Shown here one piece after another: positions 30,580 through 41,418 of a stretch of 64,000 nucleotides of DNA (position 1 is the stretch's first letter; each line of letters opens with the position of its first letter). The position numbers were made by a program, and so were the translations under genes. The stretch covers positions 3,720,001 through 3,784,000 of the forward strand of contig NZ_JAHQRJ010000001.1 in the NCBI RefSeq assembly GCF_019052805.1. Reading direction: 5' to 3'. This DNA is from Noviherbaspirillum sp. L7-7A. Lineage in GTDB: Bacteria; Pseudomonadota; Gammaproteobacteria; Burkholderiales; Burkholderiaceae_D. The notes beneath the pieces are model-generated. The model had not been told where the DNA came from and ran no database searches. It was given only the letters and a program-made list of their open reading frames with translations.

Positions 30580-31176
30580 TCAGCGGATGGCGGTCTGGCG
30601 CGGCGGCAGGGTTGCCTGCACCCGGCTGGCCAGGCTGAGTTCGCCGGTGGCATTGTTGGCTACCATGCCGGCGCCGTTGAGCGTCGAGCCGCCCAGGGTA
30701 AGGCGCACCGGCTTGTCGGTGCGCATGATGTCTTCGTCGGGCAATACCATCAGGTAGTCGGACTCCAGATGGAAATTTTCCGCCTGCGGCGTTTTCGGGC
30801 GATCCAGCTTGACATTGTCGTACATGTGAATCTTGACGCCGCCCGGTTCGACGATAGCCCGCTCCGAGCGCGCTGTCATTGGCGGCCTCTCGCGGGCAAG
30901 GCTGTTAATGACGGGCAAATCGATCGTATGCGTGTCGTCGGCCGGATTGTGCACCATGCGCTTGCCGGAAATGTTGTACTGCGCCTCGCCGGTGGCAGAC
31001 AGCCGCACGAAATTGAAATTGTCGACGTAGTAATCGGGTTCGGTGCGCGCCGCCGCCGGGCCGGCGCTGTTGTCCGGCGCGCGCGTGATCTGCAGCAGCC
31101 AGAAACTGCCCAGCGCCAGCAGCGTGGCCAGCAGCAGCATGGGCGCCATGCTGAAGCGGCGGCGATCCTGCTTCAT
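30580..31176 (-). CDS. lptC: LPS export protein LptC
   Basis: A 198-residue bitopic protein: one N-terminal membrane helix (about 10-30) and a periplasmic jellyroll domain that hands LPS to LptA. I start it at ATG 31176 (MKQDRRRFSM), which overlaps the kdsC stop by four bases (ATGA); the open frame upstream is inside kdsC and not real. Same operon as lptA and lptB. Confidence 0.93.
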   Translation of the reverse strand: MKQDRRRFSMAPMLLLATLLALGSFWLLQITRAPDNSAGPAAARTEPDYYVDNFNFVRLSATGEAQYNISGKRMVHNPADDTHTIDLPVINSLARERPPMTARSERAIVEPGGVKIHMYDNVKLDRPKTPQAENFHLESDYLMVLPDEDIMRTDKPVRLTLGGSTLNGAGMVANNATGELSLASRVQATLPPRQTAIR

Positions 31177-31709
31177 CTCAGATACGGCGCCAGCGCCGCC
31201 TCGTAGTTGCCCTGCGCGCGCAGGATGAAGTCGCACAGTTCGCGCACGGCGCCGCGGCCGCCGCCGGCATTGGTGACGTAGTGCACCCGCGAGCGCACTT
31301 CGGGGTGGCCGTTCGGCACGCTGGCGGCAAAGCCCACGCGGGTCAGCACCGGCAGGTCGATCACGTCGTCGCCGATGAAGCCGCTCGCTTCAGCCGCGAC
31401 GCCGCATTCGGCCAGCAGCGCCTGAAAGCCCGACAGCTTGTCATGCACGCCCTGCTGGACATGGGTGATGCCGAGATCGGCCGCACGCCGCGCCACCAGC
31501 GCCGACTGGCGCGCGCTGATGATGGCGGTGATGACGCCCGACTGTTGCAGCAGCTTGATGCCGTGTCCATCGAGCACGTTGAAGGTCTTGATCATTTCGC
31601 CGTCTGCGCCGAAATGCAGGCTGCCGTCGGTCAGCACGCCATCGACATCGAACACCATCAGCCGGATGCGGCGTGCCCGCGCCATGCTTTCCTCGATTGA
31701 CTGCTGCAT
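31173..31709 (-). CDS. kdsC: 3-deoxy-D-manno-octulosonate 8-phosphate phosphatase
   Basis: A 178-residue HAD-family phosphatase making Kdo from Kdo-8-phosphate for the LPS inner core. The nucleophile motif is VFDVDGVLTDG; the family's second Asp and the GDDVIDLPVL metal-binding loop are present. It lacks a cap domain, as KdsC should. Its ATG shares one base with the kdsD stop and its end overlaps lptC. Confidence 0.96.
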   Translation of the reverse strand: MQQSIEESMARARRIRLMVFDVDGVLTDGSLHFGADGEMIKTFNVLDGHGIKLLQQSGVITAIISARQSALVARRAADLGITHVQQGVHDKLSGFQALLAECGVAAEASGFIGDDVIDLPVLTRVGFAASVPNGHPEVRSRVHYVTNAGGGRGAVRELCDFILRAQGNYEAALAPYLR

Positions 31710-32734
31710 CAGATCACCTTTGCGCGGGTCAAGTCATGGATGTGCAGGGCGCCGACTAGGATGCCGTCACTGTCGGTGACGAGCAACTGGTTGATGCGAT
31801 GCTGCTCCATCATTTCAACCGCCTCTACCGCCAGCTGGTCGGGCCCGATGCTGCGCGGGCCGGCATGCATCACGTCGGCAATCACGATCTTGCTGAAGTC
31901 CTGCACCTGCTCGATCAGGCGACGCAGGTCGCCGTCGGTGAACACGCCGATCGGCCGTCCCTGCGGATCGACCACGGCGGTCATGGCCATGCCCTTGCGG
32001 CTGATTTCCAGCAGCGCCGCGTTGAGCGACACCTCCGGCGTTACCCTGGGCACGGCGTCGCCGCTGCGCATGACATCGCGCACATGGGTCAGCAGCCGCC
32101 GCCCGAGCGCGCCGCCGGGATGGGAGCGGGCAAAATCCTCTTCCCTGAAGCCGCGCGCATCGAGCAGCGCCACGGCCAGCGCATCGCCGAGCGCCAGCGT
32201 GGCTGTGGTGCTGGCCGTAGGCGCGAGATTCAGCGGGCAGGCTTCCTTGGCCACCGCCGTGTTCAGGTGCACGTTCGACAGCAACGCCAGGCTGGAGGCG
32301 TCATTGCCGGTCATGGCGACGAGCTTGGCGCCCATGCGCTTGATGATGGGCACGATGGCCAGCAGTTCGGCGGTTTCGCCGGAATTGGAAATGGCGATGA
32401 AGGCATCGTTCTCGGTCACCATGCCCAGGTCGCCATGCGCCGCCTCGGCCGGATGGACGAACAGGGAAGGGGTGCCGGTCGAGGCCAGCGTGGCGGAAAT
32501 CTTGCGGGCGATATGGCCGGACTTGCCCATGCCCGACACCACCACCCGCCCGCTGCAGCCCAGCAGCAGGCCGACCGCCTGCGCGAAACTGCCGTCGTCG
32601 GAGGTGATGCGGTCCTTCAGGGCCAGGATGGCGTCGGCTTCGATCTGCAGGGTTTCACGCGCCATTTCGGTTGCGCGTGCCGCCTGCGCCGTGTCGAAAG
32701 ACTTCGACAATGTTTTTTCATGGGTTACACTCAT
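31709..32734 (-). CDS. kdsD: D-arabinose 5-phosphate isomerase
   Basis: A 341-residue enzyme that makes arabinose-5-phosphate, the first precursor of Kdo. It has an N-terminal SIS sugar isomerase domain (about 55-185, with VVSGMGKSGHIARK and the HPAEAAHGDLGM motif) and two C-terminal CBS domains (about 220-340). It is the first gene of the kdsD-kdsC-lptC-lptA-lptB-rpoN-hpf cluster and is divergent from the Kef-type transporter. Confidence 0.96.
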   Translation of the reverse strand: MSVTHEKTLSKSFDTAQAARATEMARETLQIEADAILALKDRITSDDGSFAQAVGLLLGCSGRVVVSGMGKSGHIARKISATLASTGTPSLFVHPAEAAHGDLGMVTENDAFIAISNSGETAELLAIVPIIKRMGAKLVAMTGNDASSLALLSNVHLNTAVAKEACPLNLAPTASTTATLALGDALAVALLDARGFREEDFARSHPGGALGRRLLTHVRDVMRSGDAVPRVTPEVSLNAALLEISRKGMAMTAVVDPQGRPIGVFTDGDLRRLIEQVQDFSKIVIADVMHAGPRSIGPDQLAVEAVEMMEQHRINQLLVTDSDGILVGALHIHDLTRAKVI

Positions 32735-32874
32735 GCCCGAAGTATAAACGAATTACGAAAGCAAAAAACCTGCCAGAAATAACAAAACCCCGGTGATTTG
32801 ATTGGTCACTCATCGGCACATGTTCATGTGCCGTTTCAGTTTTTCATCAATCGACCGGAAAGTCCGCCTGCCCA

Positions 32875-34860
32875 ATGTTTTCTGCTCTCGAACTTACCTT
32901 GCTGCTGCTGGGCTCGGCCGTCCTTGGCGTGGTCGGCTTCCGCATGCTCCATCTTCCTCCCATGCTGGGCTACCTGGCCGTGGGCATCCTGATCGGCCCG
33001 CACGCGCTTGGGCTGGCCGAAGAAAACGCCACCACCCACACCCTGGCGGAATTCGGGGTGGTCTTCCTGATGTTTTCGATCGGCCTGGAATTTTCCCTGC
33101 CCAAGCTCTCCTCGATGCGCAGGACGGTGTTTGGCCTGGGCATGGCGCAGGTGCTGCTGACCATCGCGGTGACCATGCTGTTCGGCTGGCTGTCGGCCTG
33201 GGTATTGCCGCCGCTGCTGCAGATCAGCTGGCGGGCCGCCTTTGCGCTGGGCGGTGCGCTGGCCATGTCGTCCACCGCCATCGTCTCCAAGATGCTCACC
33301 GAAAGGCTGGAACTGGAAAGCGAGCATGGGCGCCGCATCATCGGCATCCTGCTGTTCCAGGACCTGGCGCTGGTGCCGCTCCTGATCCTGGTGCCCGCGC
33401 TGGCCAATCCGCGCGACCTGCTGCCAACGCTGGTGTGGGCCGGGCTGAAGGCGGTGCTGGTGCTGGTGCTGCTTCTGGTGATTGGGCAGAAGCTCATGCG
33501 CGGCTGGTTCCAGATCGTGGTCAAGCGCCGTTCGCAGGAGCTGTTCATGCTCAACCTGCTGTTGATCACGCTGGGCGCTGCCTGGATCACCGAGCGCGCC
33601 GGCCTGTCGCTGGCGCTGGGCGCCTTCGTTGCCGGCATGCTGATTTCCGAGACTGAATACAAGCACCAGGTGGAGGAAGACATCGCGCCCTTCCGCGACG
33701 TGCTGCTGGGGCTGTTCTTCATCACCATTGGCATGCTGCTCAATGTGCCGCTGGTGCTGGAAAACTGGTGGCTGGTGCTGTTGCTGCTGCTGGTGCCGGT
33801 GCTGGTGAAGTTTGCGCTGATCGCGGCGCTGGCGCGGCTGTTCGGCGCTTCGCCGGGCGTTGCGCTGCGCACCGGCCTGGCGCTGGCGCAGGCCGGCGAA
33901 TTCGGTTTCGTGCTGCTCAACCAGGCCGGCGGACTGCAGCTGGTCGACCCCTTCCTGGTGCAGCTGATCCTGGCCTCCATGGTGCTGTCGATGCTGATCA
34001 CGCCGCTGATCCTGGCCAAGTCGGACGCCATCGTATTGAAGCTCTCGGCCAATGACTGGATGCTGCAGTCGCTGGCGCTGACCCGCATCGCCACCCGCAC
34101 CATGTCGACCCAGAAGCATGTGATCATCGCCGGCTTCGGCCGCAGCGGACAGAGCCTGGCCAAGCTGCTTGAGGAGGAGAAGATCGCCTACCACGCGCTC
34201 GACCTCGATCCGGAGCGGGTGCAGGAAGCGCAGGCGGCCGGCGCCAGCGTGTCGTATGGCGATGCGACGCGCCGCGAGAGCCTGCTGGCGGCCGGCATCC
34301 ATCGGGCCGAGGCCATGGTGATCACCTACGCCAGCACGGCGTCGGCATTGAAGACGCTGCACCATGTGCATGAGCTGGCGCCGCAGCTGCCGGTCATCGT
34401 GCGTAGCCATGACGATACCGACCTTGACAAGCTGCGCGCCGCCGGCGCGGCCGAAGTGGTGCCGGAAGCGATCGAGGGCAGCCTGATGCTGGCTTCCCAT
34501 GCGCTCCTGATGCTGGGCGTGCCGCTGCGCCGGGTGCTGCACCGGGTGCAGGATGTGCGCGGCCAGCGCTATGCGGCGCTGCGCGGCTATTTCCACGGCG
34601 CCGACGATGCGGCCGACCATCCCGAGCACCTGAATGTGAGGCTGCATTCGGTGGCGCTATCCGAGCATGCGCATGCGATCGGCAAGCCGCTGGCCGCGCT
34701 CGGGCTCAACGAGATGGGCGCCGAAGTCACCGCCATCCGGCGCAGCAGGAGCCGCATCGAGGTCACGCCGGATACGGTGTTCCACGGCGGCGACATCGTG
34801 GTGCTGCGCGGCGCGACCGAAGCCATTGCGCTGGCAGAAGCGCGCCTGCTCAAGGCATAG
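32875..34860 (+). CDS. Monovalent cation:proton antiporter-2 (Kef-type)
   Basis: A 661-residue CPA2 family transporter. About 12 membrane segments (1-385) are followed by a TrkA-N Rossmann domain (HVIIAGFGRSGQSLAKLL, near 420) and a TrkA-C domain at the end (about 580-660). This is the KefB/KefC plan: potassium efflux in exchange for protons, often gated by glutathione adducts or nucleotides. No KefF/KefG-type ancillary gene is next to it. The start at ATG 32875 follows a weak ribosome binding site. Confidence 0.9.
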   Translation: MFSALELTLLLLGSAVLGVVGFRMLHLPPMLGYLAVGILIGPHALGLAEENATTHTLAEFGVVFLMFSIGLEFSLPKLSSMRRTVFGLGMAQVLLTIAVTMLFGWLSAWVLPPLLQISWRAAFALGGALAMSSTAIVSKMLTERLELESEHGRRIIGILLFQDLALVPLLILVPALANPRDLLPTLVWAGLKAVLVLVLLLVIGQKLMRGWFQIVVKRRSQELFMLNLLLITLGAAWITERAGLSLALGAFVAGMLISETEYKHQVEEDIAPFRDVLLGLFFITIGMLLNVPLVLENWWLVLLLLLVPVLVKFALIAALARLFGASPGVALRTGLALAQAGEFGFVLLNQAGGLQLVDPFLVQLILASMVLSMLITPLILAKSDAIVLKLSANDWMLQSLALTRIATRTMSTQKHVIIAGFGRSGQSLAKLLEEEKIAYHALDLDPERVQEAQAAGASVSYGDATRRESLLAAGIHRAEAMVITYASTASALKTLHHVHELAPQLPVIVRSHDDTDLDKLRAAGAAEVVPEAIEGSLMLASHALLMLGVPLRRVLHRVQDVRGQRYAALRGYFHGADDAADHPEHLNVRLHSVALSEHAHAIGKPLAALGLNEMGAEVTAIRRSRSRIEVTPDTVFHGGDIVVLRGATEAIALAEARLLKA

Positions 34861-34957
34861 CAACAGAAGAACAAGAGCGTATGCCCTCTCAGAATCAATT
34901 CATCATTGCTGCGGCCTGCGCCATGTCCGCGCGCATGCCGAAAAAGGATTAGCCACA

Positions 34958-35866
34958 GTGGACATGTTTCAACGCATTCTCAGCATCATCCTGCCGGTAT
35001 TCGCGATCATCGCGGTGGGCTATGGCTACGCGCGGCTGCGCGGCGACAGCGTGCGCGCCGACATGGGCGCGGTCAACCGGGTCAGCATGGAAGTGCTGTG
35101 CCCGCTGCTGGTGTTTACCGCGCTGTCGGCCAAGGATTTCGATGTCGGCCATAACCTGGTGCTGATCCTGGCCGGCGTGCTGATCTCGCTGGGTTCCGGC
35201 CTGCTCGCATGGCCGCTGGCGCGCCTCCTGGGCTACGACGTGCGCAGCTTCGTGCCGCCGATGATGTACAACAACTGCGGCAACATGGGCCTGCCGCTGG
35301 CGGCGCTGGCTTTCGGGCCGGCCGGCCTGTCGGCGGCGGTGGCGCTGTTCATGGCGGCCAACCTGGTGTACTTCTCGGTCGGTATCAAGATCATCGAGAC
35401 CGGGCGGCATGGCCGCCGCAGTTCCTTCTTCAAGTTCATGACCAGCCCGATGATGCTCTCCATGATCTTCGGCATGCTGTGCGCCGTGTTCAGGCTGAGT
35501 CTGCCGGCGCCGCTGCTGTCGGCGCTCAGGATGCTGGGCGACGCCTGCATTCCGCTGATGCTGTTCTCGCTGGGCGTACGCATGATGGATGTGAATTTCC
35601 GCAGCTGGCACATCGGCCTGATCGGCGCGATTGCCTGCCCTGTGACGGGCCTGATCAGCGCCGGCCTGCTGGACCTGGCGCTGCCATTGACGGACATGCA
35701 GCGCGGCCAGATGTACCTGTTCGCCTCGCTGCCGCCGGCGGTGTTCTGCTTCATGATTGCCGAGCAGTACAGGCAGGAGCCGGACAAGGTGGCATCCATC
35801 GTGCTGCTGGGGAATCTGGCGTCGCTGGGATTCGTGCCGCTGGGATTGTGGCTGGGACTGGCCTGA
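34958..35866 (+). CDS. AEC (auxin efflux carrier) family transporter
   Basis: A 302-residue integral membrane protein with about ten membrane segments, of the bacterial AEC family, related to malonate or auxin carriers. The segments FVPPMMYNNCGNMGLPLAALAFG and LFSLGVRM are typical. I prefer GTG 34958, nine bases after AAAAAGGA; ATG 34964 is nearly as good. The substrate is unknown. It lies between the Kef-type gene and acyP without shared function. Confidence 0.88.
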   Translation: MDMFQRILSIILPVFAIIAVGYGYARLRGDSVRADMGAVNRVSMEVLCPLLVFTALSAKDFDVGHNLVLILAGVLISLGSGLLAWPLARLLGYDVRSFVPPMMYNNCGNMGLPLAALAFGPAGLSAAVALFMAANLVYFSVGIKIIETGRHGRRSSFFKFMTSPMMLSMIFGMLCAVFRLSLPAPLLSALRMLGDACIPLMLFSLGVRMMDVNFRSWHIGLIGAIACPVTGLISAGLLDLALPLTDMQRGQMYLFASLPPAVFCFMIAEQYRQEPDKVASIVLLGNLASLGFVPLGLWLGLA

Positions 35867-35880
35867 GCGGGCAGCCTGCT

Positions 35881-36159
35881 TCAGGCGGTGGGGCGTATCT
35901 GCATGACGCCGGCACGCAAGCTGCCGGCATCGCATTGGGTGGCAAGCACCTGCTGCACGCTGGCACCGGCCGGACCTTGGCGGGCCCAGGCCTCGATCTG
36001 CGCCAGCGCGCCGGCGTCGCCGTCGACGACGGCTTCCACCGAGCCGTCATGCCGGTTGCGCACCCAGCCTGACAGGCCCCGCTTCCCGGCTTCCCGAAGG
36101 AACGCGGCGCGGTAGCCCACGCCCTGTACCCGGCCGGCGATGCGCAGATGCAGCGCCAT
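35881..36159 (-). CDS. acyP: Acylphosphatase
   Basis: A 92-residue enzyme that hydrolyses acyl phosphates. The substrate loop GRVQGVGYR (with its catalytic Arg) and the GWVRNRHDGSVEAVVDG segment (with its catalytic Asn) are intact. It lies 4 bases downstream of uvrA on the same strand and is convergent with the AEC gene. Confidence 0.95.
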   Translation of the reverse strand: MALHLRIAGRVQGVGYRAAFLREAGKRGLSGWVRNRHDGSVEAVVDGDAGALAQIEAWARQGPAGASVQQVLATQCDAGSLRAGVMQIRPTA

Positions 36160-36163
36160 TGCC

Positions 36164-39019
<2,856 letters not shown>

Positions 39020-39167
39020 GAATACTTTCAGCGTTAGTATCCCGGCTGCTTGTGAAATGTTGTGCAATCTATCGTGGCAGGAGCGGGGTTCAAGCGGGTC
39101 AACCTGATACTATAACGGGTTTTGAAGTTCGCTGTATTACCCGGTATCTGCCGCTAAAACCCTATCC

Positions 39168-40400
39168 ATGTCATCCAGTCAACCTCCCTTGCAGGACGGC
39201 CGCATGAGCCGCACCGAAGTCCGCGCCAGCGCCTCGCTGGCCGCCATCTTCGCGCTGCGCATGCTGGGCCTGTTCCTGATCCTGCCGGTGTTTTCCGTGC
39301 ATGCCCGCAGCATGCCCGGCGGCGACAATGCGACCCTGATCGGCCTGGCGCTGGGCGTGTATGGCCTGACGCAATCATTCGGGCAGATCCCGTTTGGCAT
39401 TGCCTCCGACCGTTATGGCAGGAAGCGCATCATCATCATCGGCCTGTTGCTGTTCGCGGTCGGCTCCTTCGTTGCGGCCATGGCCAGCCATATCGGCTGG
39501 GTCATCGTCGGCCGCGCGATCCAGGGCGCCGGCGCGATCTCGGCGGCCATCACCGCGCTGATTGCCGACAGCACTCGCGAAGAGCACCGGACCAAGGCCA
39601 TGGCCATGGTGGGCGGCTCGATCGGCCTGTCATTCGCGCTGTCGCTGGTGGCCGCACCGCTGCTCTACAGCGCCATCGGCATGAGCGGCATGTTCGCGCT
39701 GATCGGCCTGATGTCGGTGGCGGCGATCCTGGTGGTGCTGTACGTGGTGCCGTCCGCCGCGCCGCTGCCGCCGGGCCGGGTGCGCTTTGCCGAAGTGCTC
39801 AGGAACCGGGAACTGATGCGGCTCAACTACGGCGTGTTCGCACTGCACCTGACGCAGATGGCGATGTTCGTGGTGGTGCCGGCGGCGCTGGTGCAGAGCA
39901 TGGATCTGCCGGTGTCGGCGCACTGGAAGATCTATCTGCCGGTGGTGCTGGCTTCCTTCGTGCTGATGCTGCCGCCGGTATTCGTCGGCGAGAAGCAGGG
40001 TCGCATGAAGCAGGTGTTCATCGGCGCCATCGCGCTGCTGCTGGTGGTGCAGGCCGGCATGTGGTTCACGCTGTCGCAGGCCACGCCGGGCGCGCCGGCC
40101 CTGGTCGGCCTGCTGCTGGCCTTCTTCATCGCCTTCAACATCCTGGAAGCGAGCCAGCCGTCGCTGGTATCGCGCCTGGCGCCGCCTGGCGGACGCGGCG
40201 CCGCGCTGGGCGTCTATAACACCTTGCAGGCTTTGGGCCTGTTCTGCGGCGGCGCCGCCGGCGGCTGGCTGACCCAGCATGCGAGCCGCTCCGCGGTCTT
40301 CATTCTGGGCTCGGGGCTGACCGTGGTGTGGCTTATAATTGCGTCCAATATGCAAAACCTGCCGCGGCGCGGCCCGAAACAGCAGCCAGCCGCCGTCTAA
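39168..40400 (+). CDS. MFS transporter (YajR/YceL-like)
   Basis: A 410-residue major facilitator with 12 membrane segments. The signature GIASDRYGRKRIIIIGL between helices 2 and 3 and GRAIQGAGAISAAITALIAD in helix 4-5 place it with drug-type exporters, in a subgroup often next to ssb and uvrA in Betaproteobacteria. Substrate unknown. It is divergent from uvrA and 20 bases upstream of ssb; the two may be co-transcribed, and a TATAAT-like sequence near 40332 inside its 3' end could be an ssb promoter. Confidence 0.9.
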   Translation: MSSSQPPLQDGRMSRTEVRASASLAAIFALRMLGLFLILPVFSVHARSMPGGDNATLIGLALGVYGLTQSFGQIPFGIASDRYGRKRIIIIGLLLFAVGSFVAAMASHIGWVIVGRAIQGAGAISAAITALIADSTREEHRTKAMAMVGGSIGLSFALSLVAAPLLYSAIGMSGMFALIGLMSVAAILVVLYVVPSAAPLPPGRVRFAEVLRNRELMRLNYGVFALHLTQMAMFVVVPAALVQSMDLPVSAHWKIYLPVVLASFVLMLPPVFVGEKQGRMKQVFIGAIALLLVVQAGMWFTLSQATPGAPALVGLLLAFFIAFNILEASQPSLVSRLAPPGGRGAALGVYNTLQALGLFCGGAAGGWLTQHASRSAVFILGSGLTVVWLIIASNMQNLPRRGPKQQPAAV

Positions 40401-40420
40401 ACAGTTAAGGAGAGTTATCC

Positions 40421-40936
40421 ATGGCTTCGGTCAACAAGGTCATCATCGTTGGCAATCTCGGGCGCGACCCGGAGACCCGCTACATGCCCAGCGGCGACGC
40501 AATGACGTCGATCACCGTCGCAACCACCGACACCTGGAAGGACAAGGCCACCGGTGAAAAGAAGGAACAGACCGAGTGGCACCGCATCAGCTTCTTCGGC
40601 AAGCTCGCCGAGATCGCCGGCCAGTACCTGAAGAAGGGCAGCCAGGTCTATATCGAAGGCTCGCTGCGCACCCGCAAGTACACCGACAAGGATGGCGTCG
40701 AGAAATACGCAACCGACATCCGCGCCGACACCATGCAGATGCTGGGCAGCCGCCAGGGCATGGGCGGCGGCGCAGGCGCCGGCGGCGGCATGGATGACGG
40801 CGGCTATGGCAGCGCGCCGCCGGCACGCCAGAACGCCGGTGGCGGTAGTGGCGGTGGCGGTGGTGGCGGCGGCAGCCGTCCTGCGCCGCGCCCGGCGCCG
40901 AACTTTTCAGATATGGATGACGATATTCCGTTCTGA
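40421..40936 (+). CDS. ssb: Single-stranded DNA-binding protein
   Basis: A 171-residue SSB. The OB fold covers about 1-110 ([18 protein letters not shown] start), then comes a Gly-rich linker (about 112-158) and the acidic tip [10 protein letters not shown] that recruits DNA repair and replication partners. The ribosome binding site AAGGAGAG is strong. The uvrA-ssb neighbourhood with an MFS gene between is common in the group. Confidence 0.97.
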   Translation: MASVNKVIIVGNLGRDPETRYMPSGDAMTSITVATTDTWKDKATGEKKEQTEWHRISFFGKLAEIAGQYLKKGSQVYIEGSLRTRKYTDKDGVEKYATDIRADTMQMLGSRQGMGGGAGAGGGMDDGGYGSAPPARQNAGGGSGGGGGGGGSRPAPRPAPNFSDMDDDIPF

Positions 40937-40970
40937 AGCAACGATTTTCCAGGCAGGCGTCCGACTGAAA

Positions 40971-41005
40971 CCCCTGACCGGCATCGCAGCCGGTCAGGGG
41001 TTTTT
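40971..41005 (+). terminator. Intrinsic terminator after ssb
   Basis: A perfect 11-base stem (CCCCTGACCGG / CCGGTCAGGGG) with an eight-base loop is followed by five T, 34 bases after the ssb stop. Confidence 0.93.
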
Positions 41006-41418
41006 AACATTGGGTCGTGCTACTACGGCCACCGGCGGCGCCAGCGCTCAGTGCAGGTTCTGATGCCGATCGAAGCGAAACCAGCCGGAGTGGCAGCACC
41101 GATGCCAGCTCGCTGGCGGCAGGCAGCATCCAGGCAACGCCTGTCAATGACGGCGCGGAAGGAGCATGCCTGGAAATGCTCGTCATCCATCGAGATGACA
41201 GGCGCATTTTCGATGTGCAATCCAGGACGGCAAGCCGCGTGCTGTGACGACCATGGCAGACCGCATCGGCTAACCCGGCCTGGCCCGGGATTCCAGACAC
41301 TTGCGATCGATTGTCGTGGCTTTTTCCAACCCCATGCCGCCATCCATTCGGTCTACAATCCCGGTTCTGCGCACCGTCGAGTGCGGATGCCGGATGCATG
41401 TTCGTCACACAATAAAAA
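41006..41418. other. Non-coding gap before the DUF748 gene
   Basis: This 413-base gap between the ssb terminator and the DUF748 gene has no supported gene. Short open frames occur on both strands but lack ribosome binding sites and any family feature. A TACAAT hexamer near 41353 could be the -10 element of the downstream gene, without a good -35 partner. Confidence 0.4.

Noticed and set aside
32836-34647. A 603-codon frame opposite the Kef-type transporter
   Set aside because: His/Gln/Arg-rich product with no family features; a shadow of the transporter gene.
39020-39167. SOS box in front of uvrA
   Set aside because: CTGT at about 39130 is not followed by ACAG at the right distance; no CTGT-N8-ACAG match on either strand.
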